Part shown: positions 9,190 to 18,861 of the stretch, in pieces
Position numbering within the stretch: the stretch's first letter is position 1
Layout of the letters: every line of letters begins with the position of its first letter
DNA from: Nitrincola tibetensis
Lineage (GTDB): Bacteria > Pseudomonadota > Gammaproteobacteria > Pseudomonadales > Balneatricaceae
Assembly (NCBI RefSeq): GCF_003284585.1
Contig: NZ_QKRX01000004.1
Location: forward strand, 62,001 to 126,000
Direction: 5' to 3'
DNA: 64,000 nt
The notes under the pieces: model-generated
The model's input: the letters and a program-made list of their open reading frames with translations, nothing else
What the model was told of the DNA's origin: nothing
Database searches by the model: none
Translations under genes and position numbers: made by a program

Positions 9190-10530
9190 ATGCGTCATTC
9201 AAATCGTCAAAAAAAACCCTCTAAGCCCCAGCCCTCCGCTGCTCCAATTGAAGTCTCTATAAGTCACCTCAGCATTGAAGGAAGAGGCATTAGCCATCTA
9301 GATGGTAAAACTTTATTTGTTCGTGGCGCACTGCCCAATGAGCAAATTGTGGCAAGAGTCATCGCTCAACACAAACGGTTTGACGAGGCAGACACGCTTG
9401 AAGTACTTAGCGCCAGCCCTGACCGACAAACTCCACCCTGCCATCATTACGATCTTTGTGGTGGCTGTGACTTACAACACCTTATCCCTGAAAAAGCGCT
9501 CAGCTTAAAGTATGAGCTCGTACTTGACCAATTGCAGCGATTTGCTCAGTGTCAGCCCTTAAAGACGGATAATGCCATCTCATCGTCTCCATTTCACTAT
9601 CGCCGCAGTGCACGAGTCGGCGTTAATCGCTTGCAACGCGACCAAAGCCTCGTGGTTGGCTTTAGACGTAGACAAAGTTCAAAGCTGGTCAACATTGATA
9701 CTTGCCTGATTCTCGATAAACGCCTTGAACGCCTATTTGAGCTCGCACGACACTATTTTTCTGAACAACAAGACAACAAAACCATAACTCACATTGACGC
9801 GCTCTTGGGAGATAATTCTGGCGCTTTAACCTTTAGGGTAACCCGAAAACCCTCAGACGCACTCAAATCAGCGATGGTGAATCTTTGCAATGACTTAAAA
9901 CTGCAAGGCTGGATAGAAGATAACGATGGTAACCTAGTGCCGATAGAAAACAATTATTCAGCACTGACGTACCACCCGTCCCCTGAGGTTAACCTCAACT
10001 TCAAGCCAGGTAACTTTTTGCAGGTTAACAGTCAAATTAACCACGCATTGATTCAACTTGCCCTAGAATGGCTTCAACCGAACTCTGATGATTATTTATT
10101 GGATTTATTTTGCGGTCTTGGCAACTTCACCTTACCTTTTGCTAAAAAGGTCAATAAAGCAATAGGTGTTGAAGGTATGATGTCAATGGTGAAACAGGCT
10201 CAGGACAACTCTGAAAGCAATCAGATTAACAACACTCTTTTTTATTGCGCTGATCTAAGTTCTGATATCAGCCACACACCGTGGTTTAAAGAGCCCATCA
10301 CAATGATTTTACTCGATCCGCCTCGTTCGGGTGCTCATACTCTTGTCAGCCAAATTGCCTCTAAAAAGGCAAAGAAAATTCTTTATATTGCCTGTAATCC
10401 TGCTGCCTTAACGCGCGACACTCAAGCACTTCGTGCAGCGGGCTATCAACTTTCACGTTTTACGGTCTTAGATATGTTTCCTAACACTTCTCATATTGAA
10501 TCGGTTGCCTTATTTGAGCGATCTAAATGA
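9190..10530 (+). CDS. rlmD: 23S rRNA (uracil-1939-C5) methyltransferase RlmD
   Basis: 446 residues. A TRAM RNA-binding domain (about 20-80) is followed by an iron-sulfur motif CHHYDLCGGC plus a later Cys (DTCLIL), and a SAM methyltransferase domain with LDLFCGLGNFTLPF, LDPPRSGA and the nucleophile Cys in YIACNPAAL. This set is specific for RlmD (RumA), which makes m5U1939 in 23S rRNA. GGAATCCGGT-like leader bases precede the ATG at 9190. The stop overlaps the next gene by four bases (ATGA), so the two RNA-modification genes are translationally coupled. Confidence 0.93.
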   Translation: MRHSNRQKKPSKPQPSAAPIEVSISHLSIEGRGISHLDGKTLFVRGALPNEQIVARVIAQHKRFDEADTLEVLSASPDRQTPPCHHYDLCGGCDLQHLIPEKALSLKYELVLDQLQRFAQCQPLKTDNAISSSPFHYRRSARVGVNRLQRDQSLVVGFRRRQSSKLVNIDTCLILDKRLERLFELARHYFSEQQDNKTITHIDALLGDNSGALTFRVTRKPSDALKSAMVNLCNDLKLQGWIEDNDGNLVPIENNYSALTYHPSPEVNLNFKPGNFLQVNSQINHALIQLALEWLQPNSDDYLLDLFCGLGNFTLPFAKKVNKAIGVEGMMSMVKQAQDNSESNQINNTLFYCADLSSDISHTPWFKEPITMILLDPPRSGAHTLVSQIASKKAKKILYIACNPAALTRDTQALRAAGYQLSRFTVLDMFPNTSHIESVALFERSK

Positions 10531-11147
10531 TTGATATTATTTTTGCTGATGACGAAATGGTGGTGGTTGCCAAACCCCATGAATTGCTTTCTGTGCCCGG
10601 TATTGGTGAGGCCAAAAAAGATTGCCTCGTCAGTCGGTTACAACTGGATTTTCCTGGAGTCCGCATTGTACACCGTTTGGATTTTTCCACATCAGGCCTG
10701 ATTGTATTGGCACGCAATGCTCAATCACATCGTCATTTAAGCATTCAGTTTCAAAACAGGGTTCCGAAAAAGCGTTATCAAGCTCTAGTGCATCACGTCG
10801 TTAAAGACAATGAAGGGAGCATTTTATTGCCGTTAACACAAGATTGGGATAATCGCCCCCTAATGAAGGTCGACCATGATATTGGTAAGCCATCCGAAAC
10901 ACACTGGCAGTGCATCGAGAGAACTGAGTCATCAAGTCGCATGTTGCTATATCCACACACTGGACGCTCGCACCAACTCAGAGTGCATTTACTATCGATT
11001 GGACATCCAATACTAGGCGATGTTTTCTACACACCTGAAAGCCAACACAAAGTGTTTCCAAGAATGATGCTTCATGCGGATCTATTGGCATTACGCCATC
11101 CAGTGACTCAAGACTGGCTTGAGTTCTCGTCAGAGTGCCCCTTTTAG
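10527..11147 (+). CDS. RluA-family RNA pseudouridine synthase
   Basis: 206 residues without an S4 domain, the compact RluA-type form. The catalytic motif HRLDFSTSGL with the nucleophile Asp lies near residue 51, and HTGRSHQLRVHL near 147 is the second family motif. It isomerises uridine in 23S rRNA and/or tRNA. E. coli RluA acts on 23S U746 and tRNA U32, which is the likely but unproven specificity here. It overlaps rlmD by four bases. Confidence 0.85.
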   Translation: MIDIIFADDEMVVVAKPHELLSVPGIGEAKKDCLVSRLQLDFPGVRIVHRLDFSTSGLIVLARNAQSHRHLSIQFQNRVPKKRYQALVHHVVKDNEGSILLPLTQDWDNRPLMKVDHDIGKPSETHWQCIERTESSSRMLLYPHTGRSHQLRVHLLSIGHPILGDVFYTPESQHKVFPRMMLHADLLALRHPVTQDWLEFSSECPF

Positions 11148-11156
11148 TGCATCTGA

Positions 11157-12107
11157 TTAATTGACTTGGCGCATTGGAGCGCCCTTGATAAAAGCAGCAA
11201 TATTCTCGGAGGTTTGTTCAACTAGGTGAGTTCTTGCTTGATGACTTCCCCATGCAGAATGGGGGGTCACTATTAAGTTTGGAATAGAGGAATCCAGTAA
11301 CACATTTCCCATACGCGGCGGTTCTTGCGAAAGCACATCGGTAGCAGCACCACCTAAGTGCCTCCTGTTCAAGGCATCTGCAAGATCTTCCTCGTTGACA
11401 ATACCACCGCGAGCTGCATTGACAATAAAACTTCCAGGCTTCATTCGTGCAATACGCTCAGCATTGATAATATTTCGTGTTTCATCTGTTAAAGGGCAAT
11501 GAAGTGTTAACACATCTATTTGTGGTAACATTTCATCCAAGGCCACCCTGCCTGGACGAGCAACAGCCTCCCCAGGACGCTCTGCGATAAGCACTCGCAT
11601 GCCAAATGCACCCGCCAAGCGCTCCACTTCAGCCCCCAACACACCATACCCAAGAATTCCGAGCGTACGGTTTTTAAGCTCAAATATAGGGTAATCAAGA
11701 AGGCAGAACTGAGGCGAGCGATTCCAATCACCTGCTTGAACGCTTCGATGATAATCCAATAAGCGCGTATGCAAGGCTAACATCAGCATCATCACATGCT
11801 GAGCGACTGAATCCGTGCCATAGGCTTGGCAATTGCATACAGCGATGCTCAAACGACTTGCGGCTTGCAAATCAACATTGTTGAGACCCGTTGCTATGAC
11901 ACAGATTAATCGTAACCTTGGATTCGTCTGCATGTCTTCCCGAGTAATGACGACCTTATTTGTAATAATGACGTCAGCACCTGCTATTCGCTCAGCAACC
12001 TGATTCGTATCCGTTTGCTGGTACGCATCCCATGAAGAGGCATGTGTTTGCAACAAGCTTAGATCAAGATCATCGAGCCCAAGTGTATCCAGAAAGACAA
12101 TACGCAT
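11157..12107 (-). CDS. D-2-hydroxyacid dehydrogenase (glycerate/hydroxypyruvate type)
   Basis: 316 residues. Both Pfam parts of the family are present: the split catalytic domain and a central Rossmann domain with GILGYGVLG (about 148). Catalytic Arg (NAARGG), Glu and His (TPHSAWG) are visible. It reduces a 2-oxo acid to a D-2-hydroxy acid with NAD(P)H; the closest named type is glycerate/hydroxypyruvate reductase (HprA). The start lies 12 bases after the purC stop, so it is the last gene of the dapA-bamC-purC operon. The exact substrate cannot be read from sequence. Confidence 0.85.
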   Translation of the reverse strand: MRIVFLDTLGLDDLDLSLLQTHASSWDAYQQTDTNQVAERIAGADVIITNKVVITREDMQTNPRLRLICVIATGLNNVDLQAASRLSIAVCNCQAYGTDSVAQHVMMLMLALHTRLLDYHRSVQAGDWNRSPQFCLLDYPIFELKNRTLGILGYGVLGAEVERLAGAFGMRVLIAERPGEAVARPGRVALDEMLPQIDVLTLHCPLTDETRNIINAERIARMKPGSFIVNAARGGIVNEEDLADALNRRHLGGAATDVLSQEPPRMGNVLLDSSIPNLIVTPHSAWGSHQARTHLVEQTSENIAAFIKGAPMRQVN

Positions 12108-12119
12108 AAACCAACCTAA

Positions 12120-12845
12120 CTATTTAACAGGGGCATCAAAATCAATACCTAATCTACGCCCTACTTCTTCGTAAGCCTCAATAACCCCGCCTAACCCTTG
12201 ACGAAAACGATCCTTATCCATTTTAGCGCGCGTTTCCTTATCCCATAGACGGCACCCATCCGGAGAAAACTCATCCCCAAGAACGACTTCCCCTTTATAT
12301 AGGCCAAACTCTAGCTTGTAATCCACTAACAGAATACCCGCATCGGCAAACATTTTTTTCAAGATTGCATTTGCTCTAAACGTCAGATCTTTTGCTTTCT
12401 CGATATATTTAATATCAGCCCAACCAAAGGAAACAATATGGGATTCATTGATCATTGGATCGCCCAACGCATCATTTTTAAGAAACATTTCAAATGTCGG
12501 GGGGTTCAACTCTAGCCCCTCCTCAACACCTAAACGACGACAAATAGAACCTGCTGACAAGTTACGAACAACGCACTCAATTGGCATCATGTCTAAGCGC
12601 TTGACTAGGCTTTCCGTGTCGGATAGCAAAGCTTCAAAATGTGTGGGTATGCCTGCGGCTGCCAGCTTTTGCATCACAAAGGCATTAAACTTGTTATTCA
12701 CCATGCCTTTTCGGTTAAGCTGTTCGACCTTTTTACCATCAAATGCTGATGTGTCATCTCTAAACAACATAACCATTAAGTCTGGGTTATCTGTGCTGTA
12801 AACAGATTTAGCCTTACCCGAGTAAAGCTCCTCACGCTTTTCCAT
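12120..12845 (-). CDS. purC: Phosphoribosylaminoimidazole-succinocarboxamide synthase
   Basis: 241 residues, the normal length. It starts [16 protein letters not shown] and contains the signatures [12 protein letters not shown] and VDYKLEFG. It joins aspartate to CAIR in de novo purine synthesis. GGAG lies seven bases before the ATG. It follows bamC in the conserved order dapA-bamC-purC. A CCCAA/TTGGG hairpin (about 12862-12884) lies between bamC and purC without a T-run and may modulate purC expression. Confidence 0.96.
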   Translation of the reverse strand: MEKREELYSGKAKSVYSTDNPDLMVMLFRDDTSAFDGKKVEQLNRKGMVNNKFNAFVMQKLAAAGIPTHFEALLSDTESLVKRLDMMPIECVVRNLSAGSICRRLGVEEGLELNPPTFEMFLKNDALGDPMINESHIVSFGWADIKYIEKAKDLTFRANAILKKMFADAGILLVDYKLEFGLYKGEVVLGDEFSPDGCRLWDKETRAKMDKDRFRQGLGGVIEAYEEVGRRLGIDFDAPVK

Positions 12846-12894
12846 CTATTGTCTCCACCTACCCAAGCCTCTTCCAAGGTTGGGAATAATATCA

Positions 12895-14289
12895 TTAAAT
12901 ACCCTGTGGCAACTGATCTTTGATCTGCCAGAGAATTTCTTCAGCAACTATGCTGGGGGCTTCTATTCCTTGGTCATTCAGCACAGTGACCATGACACCC
13001 TGACGCATCCGATTCAGCTTCACTTGATAGCGGCCTACGTGCTCCACTTCCCCTGTATTTCGATTAAAGAAACCACTTTGACCGCTACCGAAAACATACA
13101 AGACTCGACCACCTAACCAAATTTTATAACCCTGTTGATTTGCTAGGTTATCAGGATCATTCAAATCAAGTGCAATTTCTTCAGGCGTCCTATTGGCTAC
13201 ACCCATACCCTCTGAGCTATAACGAATATTACCCTCCGGGGTATCGCCTGCTAAACCCAAAGCATTAGTAATGATATTGGTGTTAAGCTTGATGTCACCC
13301 CGATCAGAATGAAGCCACTCAAAAAAGCCCATTTTCTGAGTATCATCAAAAGGCGTCGATGTGGTGTAGGTCAGGTAAAAAATACCCGCTCTTTCATCTC
13401 GAGTCCCAACATCAAACCCAGAAGCATCAACAGCTGTATCCAACAACGACCATGCCGCTTGGGCATCCGCATTAATTCGTAATGCAGGATTACCTCGAGA
13501 ATCACGACCCAATTGTGGGCGGCTGCGTTGACGCTGCTCAAGTGCCAACAAGGTTTGTGCTGTTGGCTGAGCAGAGGTGCGACTGAGATATCGCAGCATT
13601 TCGAACATCATCTCGGACTGATAGCTAATATCAGCAACGCTGCCATCCCAATCAACATTTGCTGGAACAGCCCCTTGAGCAAACTGAACATGTTGCATAC
13701 GAATTGAGGTCCGAGAATAGTCTTCTGGATCAGGTCGCACACTGACTCTAATTTTATTATCCGAAGGCCCTTCTAAGCCCTGAAGCGTAAGACGTTTAAT
13801 CCAACGATCCATAAAGCTGTAATCACGTCCATCTGTTTGGATCCACTCTGTCTCAATCGTGCCCATTCTAGGGTCTTTTCGCGCGATATTTACGCCATTA
13901 AACTCCCAAAAATCAACAACTTTTTGCCAAACATCCGCGATTGGCTCATCAACAATGATGACTCGATCACCATCAAAGCGCTGCAAATTGACTGTTTCAG
14001 AGCCGGGTTCAGAATAAAAGAACTCTGGCCTTGGCACCTGGAAACGCTCTTGCCCCTGTGTACCCACTAATCCAACATCCGGGACCGTCAATTGATCCTG
14101 CGTCGGACGGGCACGAACATGATCTGGCATTTGCAAACGCTGGCCGCCTTCAGCCAAAGTGTAGTCTTGGCTTCGATCTCGAATGATCGCATGTTCACCA
14201 TAGATTGGATTTTTTTCTACCATGCTGCATCCGCCGAGAGACAGGAGCAAAGTGCCTGTCATCACGGTAGATAAACGAACTTTTCTCAT
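12895..14289 (-). CDS. bamC: Outer membrane assembly lipoprotein BamC
   Basis: 464 residues. The lipoprotein signal ends in the lipobox LGGC with lipidated Cys21, followed by two helix-grip domains typical of BamC (NlpB). It is a non-essential component of the BAM complex that inserts beta-barrel proteins into the outer membrane. The protein is longer than the E. coli form (about 340), with a long middle section containing [15 protein letters not shown]. The start codon overlaps the dapA stop (ATGA), so it is coupled to dapA as in E. coli. Confidence 0.9.
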   Translation of the reverse strand: MRKVRLSTVMTGTLLLSLGGCSMVEKNPIYGEHAIIRDRSQDYTLAEGGQRLQMPDHVRARPTQDQLTVPDVGLVGTQGQERFQVPRPEFFYSEPGSETVNLQRFDGDRVIIVDEPIADVWQKVVDFWEFNGVNIARKDPRMGTIETEWIQTDGRDYSFMDRWIKRLTLQGLEGPSDNKIRVSVRPDPEDYSRTSIRMQHVQFAQGAVPANVDWDGSVADISYQSEMMFEMLRYLSRTSAQPTAQTLLALEQRQRSRPQLGRDSRGNPALRINADAQAAWSLLDTAVDASGFDVGTRDERAGIFYLTYTTSTPFDDTQKMGFFEWLHSDRGDIKLNTNIITNALGLAGDTPEGNIRYSSEGMGVANRTPEEIALDLNDPDNLANQQGYKIWLGGRVLYVFGSGQSGFFNRNTGEVEHVGRYQVKLNRMRQGVMVTVLNDQGIEAPSIVAEEILWQIKDQLPQGI

Positions 14290-15176
14290 GAGTTAACCTT
14301 TAATGAGATTCCACTTTCAATCAATGCGTTTCGCACCACTTCATGATAGGGCTCAGACAAAGGAGTTAAGGGCAAACGAATACCTCCTTCCATGAGTCCC
14401 ATTTCAGCCATCGCCCACTTTACAGGTATAGGGTTGGCTTCCACAAAGAGCTTTGTATGCATTGGCATCAATTTGAGTTGTAACGCACGAGCGTCCTCTG
14501 CACGCCCTGCCAAACCAAGACGGCACAATTCGGACATTTCAGCAGGCGCAACGTTCGCGGTAACTGAAATATTGCCATCGCCACCGAGCAAAATCAGCTC
14601 AATTGCCGTCACATCATCACCCGAATAAACAGCAAAATCATCGGGGGTTGATTCGATTAAGTACCGAGCACGTTCTAAGTTACCCGTCGCTTCTTTGATA
14701 CCTACAATATTGTCAACTTCAGCTAAGCGCAGCACTGTTTCGGGCAGCATGTCGCAAGCTGTTCTTCCAGGGACATTGTAAAGTATTTGAGGAATATCAA
14801 CAGCATCAGCTATTGCTTTGTAATGTTGATAGAGCCCTTCTTGAGTGGGTTTATTGTAGTAAGGTGTCACCAATAAGCAGGCGTCAGCTCCAGCTGCCTT
14901 TGCATCACGCGTTAAAGCAATAGCTTCTCGTGTGGAGTTAGCACCCGTTCCAGCGATCACAGGGATACGCCCTGCCACCTCGTTTACAATGAACTGAATG
15001 ACTTTTGTATGCTCTTCACAATCCAAGGTGGCCGACTCTCCTGTTGTTCCGACGGCAACAATGGATGCGGTTCCCTTTTCAACATGAAACTCGACAAGCT
15101 TTTTGAGCGCAACCCAATCAACATCGCCATTTTCTAACATCGGGGTTACTAGGGCTACGATACTGCCGCGAATCAT
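14286..15176 (-). CDS. dapA: 4-hydroxy-tetrahydrodipicolinate synthase
   Basis: 296 residues starting [13 protein letters not shown]. The Schiff-base Lys is in [10 protein letters not shown] (about 161), the Tyr in LYNVPGRT (about 133), and the GTTGE loop near 45. It condenses pyruvate and aspartate semialdehyde, the first step to diaminopimelate and lysine. The ATG at 15176 is chosen because GGAG lies six bases upstream; the longer frame begins with GTG inside that site. It heads the dapA-bamC-purC-dehydrogenase operon and is divergent from bcp. Confidence 0.96.
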   Translation of the reverse strand: MIRGSIVALVTPMLENGDVDWVALKKLVEFHVEKGTASIVAVGTTGESATLDCEEHTKVIQFIVNEVAGRIPVIAGTGANSTREAIALTRDAKAAGADACLLVTPYYNKPTQEGLYQHYKAIADAVDIPQILYNVPGRTACDMLPETVLRLAEVDNIVGIKEATGNLERARYLIESTPDDFAVYSGDDVTAIELILLGGDGNISVTANVAPAEMSELCRLGLAGRAEDARALQLKLMPMHTKLFVEANPIPVKWAMAEMGLMEGGIRLPLTPLSEPYHEVVRNALIESGISLKVNS

Positions 15177-15356
15177 TTTATTCTCCACTTGTCTTTATAT
15201 CAGGGTATGCTAGGGGGTCCATACCGACCACGCAACTCACAGGCTTAATATATCATCCTGCTTTTGCTATTGTTTATTCCATTCTAAACGAATAAGGGCC
15301 CCGAAGCGTAGTAGAAAGGGCGTTTTAGTTAAGGTTTTTTATCAAGAGGACAAAAT

Positions 15357-15824
15357 ATGTCAACCGTACAGCTGCACGAACCTATTCCCGACTTCACAGC
15401 TACTGCCACCAGCGATAAAACCATTGCTGTAAATGATCTTAAAGGACGTAACTGGGTAATCTATTTTTACCCCAAAGACAGCACTCCGGGCTGCACAACC
15501 GAAGGCCAAGATTTCCGAGATCTTTACCCATCCTTCCAAGAAGCGAACACTGAGATTTTCGGGGTCTCACGCGATAGTCTACGTAGCCACGAGAACTTTA
15601 AAGCAAAACAGTCTTTTCCATTTGAATTGCTCAGTGACGCGGACGAAACACTTTGTCGGCTATTTGACGTAATTAAGTTAAAAAAAATGTATGGTAAAGA
15701 GTCCTTAGGCATCGAACGAAGTACATTTTTAGTAGACCAGGATGGCGTATTAAGGCAGGAATGGAGGAAGGTCAAGGTGGCAGGCCATGCTGCGGAAGTA
15801 CTTGAAGCCGTGAAAGCATTATAA
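15357..15824 (+). CDS. bcp: Thiol peroxidase Bcp/PrxQ without the usual resolving cysteine
   Basis: 155 residues, normal Bcp length. The peroxidatic Cys46 is in TPGCTTEG. The resolving Cys found five residues later in E. coli-type Bcp is replaced (residue 51 is Gln), and the only other Cys is Cys100 (ETLCRLF). This points to a 1-Cys mechanism or to Cys100 acting as partner. It reduces hydrogen peroxide and organic peroxides with thioredoxin or glutaredoxin. AGAGGA lies seven bases upstream of the ATG. It is convergent with perM and divergent from dapA. Confidence 0.93.
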   Translation: MSTVQLHEPIPDFTATATSDKTIAVNDLKGRNWVIYFYPKDSTPGCTTEGQDFRDLYPSFQEANTEIFGVSRDSLRSHENFKAKQSFPFELLSDADETLCRLFDVIKLKKMYGKESLGIERSTFLVDQDGVLRQEWRKVKVAGHAAEVLEAVKAL

Positions 15825-15839
15825 CAACTTTGTCATTAC

Positions 15840-15867
15840 AGCCGACTTGGGCCCCCCCTCGTCGGCT
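15840..15867. terminator. Hairpin between convergent bcp and perM
   Basis: AGCCGAC (15840-15846) pairs with GTCGGCT (15861-15867) around a 14-base loop that includes a C7 run. No T-run follows, so it may be a weak or Rho-assisted end of both transcripts. Confidence 0.4.
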
Positions 15868-15877
15868 GCACACAGGG

Positions 15878-16960
15878 TTACTCAGACTCCTTTTCGTTCT
15901 GAGCCACATGAAACTCCATGGCATTCGGCCAAGCATTAACGATAGATTTAATGAGGGTCGCCAACGGAATAGCGAAGAAGACACCCAACACACCCCATAT
16001 ACTTCCGAATAGCAGCACAGCCACTATAATGGAAACTGGATGCAAATTAACCGCCTCGGAAAATAAAATTGGCACAAGCACGTTACCGTCCAAAGCTTGA
16101 ATGACAAAATAAGCCACCATCAAGGTAATGAACTCTCCGCCCCATCCCCACTGAAAAAATGCAACACCAGCAACAGGCAAAGTTACCAGTGCCGCACCTA
16201 TGTAAGGTATGACAACCGACAAACCCACCATTAGCGCCAAAAGAGCAGCGTAATTCAATCCAAGAAACTTGAATACGACAAATGATACCGCACCAACAAT
16301 GAGAATCTCGATCACTTTTCCTCGAACATAGTTCGCAATTTGTGCATCCATTTCCGTCCAAATTCGACGCATCATATCGCGCTTGTCAGGCAAGTAAGCC
16401 GTCAAGCTCCGCGTCAAATGATCGCCGTCTTTAAGAAAAAAGAACACTAGAATCGGAACTAAAATCAAGTATATAAGCAGCGCTACTATATTGGTAATCG
16501 AATGCAAAGAGAAGGTCAGTGCCCACTGCCAAGCTTTACCTATCTCATTTGCAGCCATTGCGATGAACTGCTTAACCTGCTGTTCAGACACTAAATCAGG
16601 ATAACGTTCAGGCAACAAGATAAGGACATTTTGCACCTCTAGCACCATTCGTGGCGCTTCATTTAGCAAGGTAATCAACTGACGCCAAACCTGCGGCATT
16701 ACAAACAACATAAAAGCTAAAAACATTGCCATGAAACTGACAAAAACTACTAAAACTGCAATTTTTTTAGGTAAATACGGACTGAGGCGGTTCACCCCTC
16801 CCTGCATCAAAAAAGCCAAAATAATACTAAAGAACACCGGCGCTAAAGCTTTACCTAAAGTCAGAATAACAACCAACCCTACGGCCAGCAAAAAAAAGAA
16901 CAGCAACGCTTCTTCATCTGAAAAATAACGATGTATCCATTTTTTCAGAATATTAAGCAT
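15878..16960 (-). CDS. perM: AI-2E family transporter (PerM type)
   Basis: 360 residues with about eight membrane helices, including paired helices at the N terminus and the C-terminal block ending IPLATLIKSIVNAW that is typical of the AI-2E/PerM family (UPF0118). The family contains exporters of autoinducer-2 and Na+/H+ antiporters, so the substrate here is open. The start at 16960 is set by AGGAGG seven bases upstream. The gene follows the TusA-like gene by 29 bases, in the bcp-perM-tusA-bepA cluster also known from Pseudomonas. Confidence 0.88.
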   Translation of the reverse strand: MLNILKKWIHRYFSDEEALLFFFLLAVGLVVILTLGKALAPVFFSIILAFLMQGGVNRLSPYLPKKIAVLVVFVSFMAMFLAFMLFVMPQVWRQLITLLNEAPRMVLEVQNVLILLPERYPDLVSEQQVKQFIAMAANEIGKAWQWALTFSLHSITNIVALLIYLILVPILVFFFLKDGDHLTRSLTAYLPDKRDMMRRIWTEMDAQIANYVRGKVIEILIVGAVSFVVFKFLGLNYAALLALMVGLSVVIPYIGAALVTLPVAGVAFFQWGWGGEFITLMVAYFVIQALDGNVLVPILFSEAVNLHPVSIIVAVLLFGSIWGVLGVFFAIPLATLIKSIVNAWPNAMEFHVAQNEKESE

Positions 16961-16989
16961 ATTGGTGCCTCCTAATGGCAAAGTCATCC

Positions 16990-17226
16990 TTACCCACGAC
17001 GTATAATGTAAACATAGGTTCCCTCCTGCGTGAACGTTTCTAGCATAGAATGGTCAGACTGTTGAACATAGACATCAAAGTCTCTAACGGATCCTGAGTC
17101 AGTTGCAATCACCTCTAAAACCTGACCTGCCAACATCTTATTTAAAGCCTGCTTGGCCTTTAATAGAGGCAGTGGACAATGCAGACCGGATGTATCTAAC
17201 CGCTGGTCTATGGTATGTTGATGCAT
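16990..17226 (-). CDS. TusA/SirA-like sulfur carrier protein
   Basis: 78 residues from the ATG at 17226, with GAGGG eight bases upstream. The family signature LDTSGLHCPLPLLKAKQAL holds the CPxP motif whose Cys carries persulfide sulfur in TusA. It probably relays sulfur for tRNA thiolation, molybdenum cofactor or similar pathways. The closest genomic neighbour is perM, as in other gammaproteobacteria where this is the YedF/TusA-like paralogue rather than TusA itself. The specific partner is not known. Confidence 0.85.
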   Translation of the reverse strand: MHQHTIDQRLDTSGLHCPLPLLKAKQALNKMLAGQVLEVIATDSGSVRDFDVYVQQSDHSMLETFTQEGTYVYIIRRG

Positions 17227-17369
17227 GAAAATGACCCTCGAATGACAAATTACTGACGATATAATTAAAGGCACGCCATCATAGTACTATTTTATGCCCT
17301 GTATAGTATTACAACCTTTTTTTATTACAACCTTATCTCCTATTCACCCCTAACCTTGGGAGGCTACTG

Positions 17370-18815
17370 TTGAAACATTTGCTAATTGCGGCCCTAATCA
17401 GCGGAATGCTGATTCACCCTTTGCTGTCATCAAAGGCGATGGCCCAATCCTCACTACCGACCTTATCCGATAGCCTATCTTCATCTGTGACACTGGATAG
17501 CGAGTATCGATTAGGAAGAAACTGGGTTCGAATGCTTAGAGGCCAAGCGCCTTTATTGTCAGACCCCCTTGCTTGGCATTACATAGATGACTTACTTTGG
17601 GACTTAGTGCCTCACAGCCAAATCAATGACAGACGTCTTGAATTAGTAATGGTTGACAACCCAACCTTCAATGCTTTTGCAGTACCTGGCGGTATCGTTG
17701 GCGTGCACGGAGGACTCATTCTTGCCTCTGAAAATGAGGATGAACTTGCATCAGTGCTAGCCCACGAACTGGCTCACTTGAGCCAGCGCCACTTTGCACA
17801 ACGCATCGATGAAGAACGCCGCAATCGGCCTATGGTGTTGGCTGGTATTTTAGCAGGCATTCTGATTGCTGCTGCAGATACCCAAGGAGGAACGGCCGTA
17901 TTGTCGTCTACAATGGCAGCATCCGCTCAATCACAACTGGCGTTCAGTCGACGCAATGAAGAAGAAGCAGACCGAGTTGGCATGCAAAACCTAGTCGCCG
18001 CTGGGCGTGATCCTCATGCAATGCCACAAATGTTCTCGCGATTACAAAGAAATTATCGCTTCTACGGCCAGCGTATGCCTGAGTTTTTACTCAGCCATCC
18101 TGTTACGGAAGCGCGAATTGCTGACTCACTCAATCGAGCCGCTGCATTATCGACACCGAGACCAAGACCCTACTCTCCTGAATTTGATATCATCCGAACG
18201 CGCATGCAAGTCCATTATGCTCATCAAGCAGGCGATATTCACCGAAACTTCCAAACACTCGCGCAATCAGAACCCAGCGATCTCAATCACTATGGTGCAA
18301 TGCTGGCTGCGATACGTATAGGACAACTCGAACAAGCACATGTCCATTTTCAGGCCTTATCACCACAATGGCGACAGCATATGTACATACGAGTCAGCTA
18401 TGTTGAGCTACTGCTAAAAAGCCAAGAGTTCACCAAGGCTCTAACTGAAAGCCAGCAACTGCTTCGACTCTACTCCGGATCGCTGCCTATTTTAAAACTT
18501 CACGCAAAAGTGCTTCGCGAAGCAGGCCAAGCACTAGAGGCAACCCTTGTGTACAAACAGATTGTACGCGACCACCCCAACGATGTTGAGACTTGGTATG
18601 AGCTTGCTGAAGCTGAAGGCTTGGTGGGCAATATAGCGGGCGTCCATGATGCTCGTATTGAGTACTTCTTACTGACGGGCAACTTTGATAGCGCAATACG
18701 CCAAGTCGAATTTGCTAGACGTGAACGTAATATAAATCCAACAGACCAAGCAAGACTTGATCGAAAAGAAGCAGAAATACACGAAATTAGGCGACAAATG
18801 AAAGAAGATTTTTAA
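17370..18815 (+). CDS. bepA: Periplasmic M48 metalloprotease/chaperone BepA (YfgC) with TTG start
   Basis: 481 residues: a signal peptide (about 1-25, cleaved near AMAQS), an M48 zinc protease domain with HELAHLSQRHF (two His ligands and catalytic Glu) and third ligand Glu in NEEEADRVG, then a TPR-rich C-terminal half. BepA degrades or helps fold LptD and other outer membrane proteins stuck at the BAM complex. The start is TTG at 17370, supported by GGGAGG six bases upstream and by the need for the complete signal peptide; the next ATG (17409) would remove most of it. It functionally matches ppiD and bamC in this window. Confidence 0.92.
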   Translation: MKHLLIAALISGMLIHPLLSSKAMAQSSLPTLSDSLSSSVTLDSEYRLGRNWVRMLRGQAPLLSDPLAWHYIDDLLWDLVPHSQINDRRLELVMVDNPTFNAFAVPGGIVGVHGGLILASENEDELASVLAHELAHLSQRHFAQRIDEERRNRPMVLAGILAGILIAAADTQGGTAVLSSTMAASAQSQLAFSRRNEEEADRVGMQNLVAAGRDPHAMPQMFSRLQRNYRFYGQRMPEFLLSHPVTEARIADSLNRAAALSTPRPRPYSPEFDIIRTRMQVHYAHQAGDIHRNFQTLAQSEPSDLNHYGAMLAAIRIGQLEQAHVHFQALSPQWRQHMYIRVSYVELLLKSQEFTKALTESQQLLRLYSGSLPILKLHAKVLREAGQALEATLVYKQIVRDHPNDVETWYELAEAEGLVGNIAGVHDARIEYFLLTGNFDSAIRQVEFARRERNINPTDQARLDRKEAEIHEIRRQMKEDF

Positions 18816-18819
18816 GAAG

Positions 18820-18856
18820 CTTGGCCACTTTGCGGTAGATATCCTCAGTGGCCAAG
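18820..18856. terminator. Hairpin between convergent bepA and nadA
   Basis: A perfect 10-bp stem CTTGGCCACT (18820-18829) pairs with AGTGGCCAAG (18847-18856). Short T-rich bases follow on the plus strand. It is placed to terminate both genes. Confidence 0.6.
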
Positions 18857-18861
18857 TTTGA

